Source: Tropicibacter alexandrii (lineage in GTDB: Bacteria > Pseudomonadota > Alphaproteobacteria > Rhodobacterales > Rhodobacteraceae). From it: a DNA stretch of 64,000 bases. The notes under the pieces are model-generated. The model had not been told where the DNA came from and ran no database searches. It saw only the letters and a program-made list of their open reading frames with translations. The position numbers and the translations under genes were made by a program. Where the stretch lies: assembly GCF_003667315.2 (NCBI RefSeq), contig NZ_RCTZ02000003.1:124001-188000 (forward strand). Reading direction: 5' to 3'. Below are positions 60,612 to 64,000 of the stretch, piece after piece; the first letter of the stretch is position 1; every line of letters begins with the position of its first letter.

Positions 60612-62252
60612 ATGAGAACCGGCGCGCAAATCCTTGTGGACCAGTTGAAGATTCAGGGCGTCGGGCAGGTGTCCTGCGTGCCGGGGGAAAGCTACCTTGC
60701 GGTGCTCGATGCGCTGCATGACAGCGGGATCGGGATCACCGTCTGCCGTCAGGAAGGCGGCGCGGCGATCACGGCCGAGGCCGATGGCAAGTTGACGGGC
60801 CGACCGGGCGTGTGTTTCGTCACGCGCGGACCGGGGGCGACGAATGCCAGCGCGGGCGTGCATATCGCCCAGCAGGATTCGACGCCGATGGTGCTGTTCG
60901 TCGGGCAGATCGCGCGCTGGATGCGCGGGCGCGACGCCTTTCAGGAGGTGGATTACCGGGCGGTCTTTGGCAGTCTTGCGAAATGGGCCGTCGAGATCGA
61001 CGACCCGGCCCGCGTGCCCGAGGTGGTCAGCCGCGCGTTCCACGTTGCAATGTCGGGCCGCCCCGGCCCGGTGGTGGTGGCGCTGCCCGAGGACATGCTG
61101 ACCGAGACCGCCGAGGCGGTCGATGCGGCCCGCGTAGAGGTGGCACGCCCTGCGCCGCTGATGGCCGATGTCACAGCGGCGCTGAGCGCGCTTCAGGGGG
61201 CCGAGCGGCCCTTGGTGATCGCCGGAGGCTCGCGCTGGTCCGAGGCGGCGGTGGCCGACCTCGTAACCCTGTCGGAGCGCATGAACCTGCCGGTCGCCGT
61301 CTCGTTCCGCCGCCAGACGCTGTTTCCCGGCGATCACCCGAATTACGCGGGCGACCTTGGGGTTGGCGGTGACCCGAACCTCGTGGCCTATGCGAAATCG
61401 GCGGATGTGGTGCTGTTGCTTGGCGGGCGGTTCTCCGAGATGCCGTCGCAGGGGTACACGGTGTTCGACATTCCCGTGCCGAAACAACGCCTGATCCATG
61501 TGCATCCGGGGCCAGAGGAGTTGGGCCGCGTCTATCAACCCGCGCAGGCCATCTGCTGCGCCGCGCCGGAATTCCTGTCGGCGGCCTTGGCCGAGGCACC
61601 GGCGGGGCCGGATCGCGGCGCCCTGTTGGCCGAGCGTGCCGAGGCGCTGGCGCGGCGACGGGCGATCCCCGCGCAGCCCATTGGCCCCTTGGCGATGGGC
61701 GCGGTGATGGAGCATCTCAACGCGATGTTGCCGGACGATGCGGTGATCTGCAACGGCGCGGGCAACTACGCCACATGGGTGCACCGGTTCTACCGGTTCA
61801 CCCGTTGGGGCACGCAATTGGCACCGACCTCGGGCTCGATGGGCTATGGCGTGCCAGCGGCAGTGGCCGCGGCGCGCGCCGGACGTTTGGGCGTCGCCTT
61901 TGCGGGGGACGGGTGCTTTCTGATGCACGGGCAGGAATTCGCGACGGCGGTGCAATACGATCTGCCGATCCTCGTGATCGTGGTCGATAACGGCATGTAT
62001 GGCACGATCCGCATGCACCAAGAGCGGGACTATCCCGGGCGTGTATCCGGCACGCAGCTCAAGAACCCGGATTTCGCCGCCTATGCGCGCGCCTTCGGTG
62101 GGCATGGCGAACGCGTCGAGCGGACCGAAGAGTTCGGCCCCGCGTTGGAGCGCGCGATGGCCAGCGGCAAACCGGCCATCCTGCACCTGCTGATCGATCC
62201 CGAAAGCCTGACCGTGGACCGCACGCTGAGCCAGATTCGCGATGGGTCTTGA
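60612..62252 (+). CDS. Thiamine-diphosphate-dependent enzyme (acetolactate-synthase-like)
   Basis: 546 residues from ATG 60612 (GGAGG SD). Catalytic Glu48 (VCRQEGGAAITAEADGK) activates ThDP; GDG motif in FAGDGCFLMHGQEF with DNGMYGTI; central FAD/nucleotide-like domain LVIAGGSRWSEAA. The family includes acetolactate synthases and 2-oxoacid decarboxylases. It lies upstream of a PLP decarboxylase and an hpaH-type hydratase, so an aryl-2-oxoacid decarboxylase is possible by context. Confidence 0.9.
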   Translation: MRTGAQILVDQLKIQGVGQVSCVPGESYLAVLDALHDSGIGITVCRQEGGAAITAEADGKLTGRPGVCFVTRGPGATNASAGVHIAQQDSTPMVLFVGQIARWMRGRDAFQEVDYRAVFGSLAKWAVEIDDPARVPEVVSRAFHVAMSGRPGPVVVALPEDMLTETAEAVDAARVEVARPAPLMADVTAALSALQGAERPLVIAGGSRWSEAAVADLVTLSERMNLPVAVSFRRQTLFPGDHPNYAGDLGVGGDPNLVAYAKSADVVLLLGGRFSEMPSQGYTVFDIPVPKQRLIHVHPGPEELGRVYQPAQAICCAAPEFLSAALAEAPAGPDRGALLAERAEALARRRAIPAQPIGPLAMGAVMEHLNAMLPDDAVICNGAGNYATWVHRFYRFTRWGTQLAPTSGSMGYGVPAAVAAARAGRLGVAFAGDGCFLMHGQEFATAVQYDLPILVIVVDNGMYGTIRMHQERDYPGRVSGTQLKNPDFAAYARAFGGHGERVERTEEFGPALERAMASGKPAILHLLIDPESLTVDRTLSQIRDGS

Positions 62253-62267
62253 CCCGGGCGCGTTATA

Positions 62268-62279
62268 TTAACATGTTAA
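62268..62279. promoter_or_regulatory. TTAACATGTTAA palindrome, candidate operator
   Basis: A perfect 12-bp palindrome in an AT-rich pocket (GTTATATTAACATG) between the ThDP enzyme and the PLP decarboxylase, 64 bases before the latter's ATG. Symmetric TTAAC-type sites are typical of MarR-family repressors such as HpaR, which control hydroxyphenylacetate genes; assignment is inference. Confidence 0.5.
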
Positions 62280-62342
62280 CGGAAATGTCGGCGGGGTGTT
62301 GTTGCGCTCTGGGGCAGGGGTCCGCGCGGGAGAAATGGCACG

Positions 62343-63740
62343 ATGGATTGGGACGAATTCGCCCGTTGGGGGCATGACATCACCGAACGCGGTGCGGCCT
62401 ATCACAAGGGATTGCGGGACCGGCCCGTGCGTCCCGATGTGACGCCGGGCGAGATTGCGGCGCAGTTGCCCCGCACCCCGCCCGAGGCGGGCGAGGGCAT
62501 GCAGGCCATCCTCGACGATTTCGACAGCTTCGTGCTGCCGGGGCTGACCCATTGGCAGCATCCGCGCTTCTTCGCCTATTTCCCTGCCAATGCCGCGCCG
62601 CCCTCGATGCTGGCGGAAATGCTGGTCAGCACGTTGGCCGTGCAGTGCATGTTGTGGCAGACCTCTCCGGCGGCGACCGAGATGGAGGGGGTGATGGTCG
62701 ACTGGCTCCGGCAGGCCATGGGCCTGCCCGAAGGCTGGTCGGGGGTGATTCAGGATTCGGCGTCCTCGGCGACCTTGTCGGCGGTGCTGACCATGCGCGA
62801 ACGTGCGACCGGCTGGACCGGCAACCGCGAGGGCCTGTCGGGCAAGGGCGCGCTGCGGATCTATTGTTCCGAGCAGGCGCATTCCTCGATCGACCGCGCG
62901 GCTTGGGTGGCGGGGATCGGGCAGGAGAACCTCGTCAAGCTGCCCACCACCGGCGCGCCCTATCACGGCGTCGATGTCGCGGCCCTGCGCGCGGCAATCG
63001 CGGCGGACCGCGCGGCCGGGCATGTGCCCGCAGGCATCATCGCGATCACCGGTGGCACCGGGATCGGCGCTTGCGACGATCTGGAACAGGTGGGCGCCGT
63101 GGCGCAGGAAACCGGGCTGTACCTGCATCTGGATGCCGCTTGGGCGGGGTCGGCGATGATCTGCGACGAATTCCGCGCAGCCTTCTGGCCGGGTGTGGCG
63201 CTGTGCGACTCGGTCGTCTTCAACCCGCACAAGTGGCTGGGCGCGCAGTTCGATTGCTCTGTGCAGTTCCTCAAGGACCCGATCCAGCAGTTGAACACGC
63301 TGAAGATCGAACCGGAATACCTCAAGACCTCCGGCGCGGAGGTGGTGAATTACTCGGAATGGACGATCCCTCTGGGGCGGCGGTTCCGCGCTTTGAAACT
63401 GTGGTTCCTGCTGCGCTCCTACGGGCTGGAGGGGTTGCGGACCCGCATCCGCAACCATGTGACATGGGCGGGGGAGGTCTGCGAAGCGCTGCGGGACCGG
63501 GGCTACGAGATCGTGACAGAGCCGATCCTGTCGCTGTTCACCTTCCGTGGTCCGGGCGACGACGCGGCGCAGCAGCGGCTGGTCGATGCGATCAACGCGG
63601 ATGGGCGGATCTACGTGACGCAAGGCCTGTTCGCGGGCCGCAAGGTGGTGCGCTTTCAGGTGGGCCAGTTCGACACGACCCGCGCGGATGTGATGATGGC
63701 GGTGGACGTCATCGACGAGATCGCGAAGGGGCTGACATGA
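62343..63740 (+). CDS. PLP-dependent (aromatic) amino-acid decarboxylase
   Basis: 465 residues. Group II decarboxylase features: LTHWQHPRFFAYFPANAAPPSMLAE, SSATLSAVLTMRER, YCSEQAHSSIDRAAWVAGI (cofactor-stacking His), LHLDAAWAGSAMICDEFR, and NPHKWLGAQFDCS with Schiff-base Lys297. Aromatic-L-amino-acid and tyrosine decarboxylases share these. The following gene belongs to homoprotocatechuate degradation, consistent with tyrosine/tyramine breakdown. Its stop overlaps the next ATG (ATGA). Confidence 0.93.
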   Translation: MDWDEFARWGHDITERGAAYHKGLRDRPVRPDVTPGEIAAQLPRTPPEAGEGMQAILDDFDSFVLPGLTHWQHPRFFAYFPANAAPPSMLAEMLVSTLAVQCMLWQTSPAATEMEGVMVDWLRQAMGLPEGWSGVIQDSASSATLSAVLTMRERATGWTGNREGLSGKGALRIYCSEQAHSSIDRAAWVAGIGQENLVKLPTTGAPYHGVDVAALRAAIAADRAAGHVPAGIIAITGGTGIGACDDLEQVGAVAQETGLYLHLDAAWAGSAMICDEFRAAFWPGVALCDSVVFNPHKWLGAQFDCSVQFLKDPIQQLNTLKIEPEYLKTSGAEVVNYSEWTIPLGRRFRALKLWFLLRSYGLEGLRTRIRNHVTWAGEVCEALRDRGYEIVTEPILSLFTFRGPGDDAAQQRLVDAINADGRIYVTQGLFAGRKVVRFQVGQFDTTRADVMMAVDVIDEIAKGLT

Positions 63741-64000
63741 CCGGGGACGAGATCGCAGCGGCGGCGGCAGCCCTGCTGCGTGCCGAGGACAGGCGAGAGC
63801 AGATCGGCCTGTTGTCGCTGGCCCATCCGGGCATGACGATGGACGACGCCTATGCGGTGCAGGCGGCGTTGATGCGGGCCAAGCTTGCCGCCGGGCGCAA
63901 GGTGATCGGCTGGAAGATCGGGCTGACGTCGAAGGCCATGCAGGATGCGTTGAAGATCGACACGCCCGATAGCGGGGTGCTGTTCGACGACATGAACTTC
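63737..64000 (+). CDS. hpaH: 2-oxo-hept-4-ene-1,7-dioate hydratase-type protein (HpaH-like), truncated by window end
   Basis: The first 88 residues are visible: AAAALLRAEDRREQIGLLSL, MTMDDAYAVQAALMRAKLAA, GRKVIGWKIGLTSKAMQDAL, IDTPDSGVLFDDMNF. This is the N-terminus of the fumarylacetoacetase-like hydratase family; the HPGMTMDDAYAVQ and TPDSGVLFDDM blocks point to HpaH of the 4-hydroxyphenylacetate (homoprotocatechuate) pathway over MhpD. Coupled to the decarboxylase by ATGA; the cluster continues beyond the window. Confidence 0.85.
   Translation, partial: MTGDEIAAAAAALLRAEDRREQIGLLSLAHPGMTMDDAYAVQAALMRAKLAAGRKVIGWKIGLTSKAMQDALKIDTPDSGVLFDDMNF

Overview
The window is a high-GC chromosomal segment from an alphaproteobacterium of the Rhodobacteraceae (Roseobacter-type). 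Support comes from the order murA / DUF2948 / hisD / UPF0262 / low-Mr phosphatase / infA / maf / RNase G / yacG, PHA granule genes, a GTTC-N7-GTTC LexA box, and a tRNA-His with A73 and no G-1, all typical of the class. No species can be named from sequence alone.

Layout. 1-5 kb: the end of a universal stress protein, an acetyltransferase, then the polyhydroxyalkanoate block (phasin and PHA synthase on the minus strand, divergent from the intracellular depolymerase phaZ), with CTGC-N3-GCAG operators of the PhaR type. 5-8 kb: a minus-strand purine/methylthio-salvage operon (mtnP, DUF2927, LysE-type exporter, apt). 8-21 kb: housekeeping and small enzymes (SulP transporter, VOC, acetyltransferases, flavin reductase, EcsC, ptsP, MFS, lysC, SDR, DUF1178, waaA).

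21.62-31.87 kb: a 10.25-kb integrated element bounded by 47-bp direct repeats, inserted at the 3' end of tRNA-Thr(GGT). It encodes an HK97-type head and packaging set (connector, large terminase, head closure, HNH nuclease, major capsid, prohead protease, portal), an XRE repressor switch, an excisionase-like HTH protein and a tyrosine integrase. I see no tail, lysis or replication genes. This is the architecture of a capsid-forming satellite (cf-PICI-like) and is the most interesting object in the window.

32-45 kb: the conserved murA-to-yacG neighbourhood, interrupted on the opposite strand by a 1061-residue fused reductive dehalogenase/oxidoreductase. 45-52 kb: 5-oxoprolinase genes pxpBCA, tRNA-Tyr, an rRNA methyltransferase, and ribB-ribH-nusB; ribB carries a perfect in-frame 57-bp tandem duplication. 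51.5-57.9 kb: an accessory stretch with a TPR/membrane-protein pair, a small ribbon-helix-helix gene, a lysine-rich peptide, a ClpP-fold secreted protein beside a coiled-coil membrane protein, and a LexA-controlled mmcB. 57.9-64 kb: tRNA-His, a PAS hybrid histidine kinase, then a catabolic run (ThDP-dependent enzyme, PLP amino-acid decarboxylase, start of an hpaH-type hydratase) with a palindromic operator.

Three intergenic arrays of four consecutive near-perfect palindromes (13.07, 18.41 and 38.51 kb), a pair of 26-bp palindromes (42.04 kb) and a two-copy GC-rich intergenic repeat (40.68 and 45.21 kb) are dispersed repeat families.
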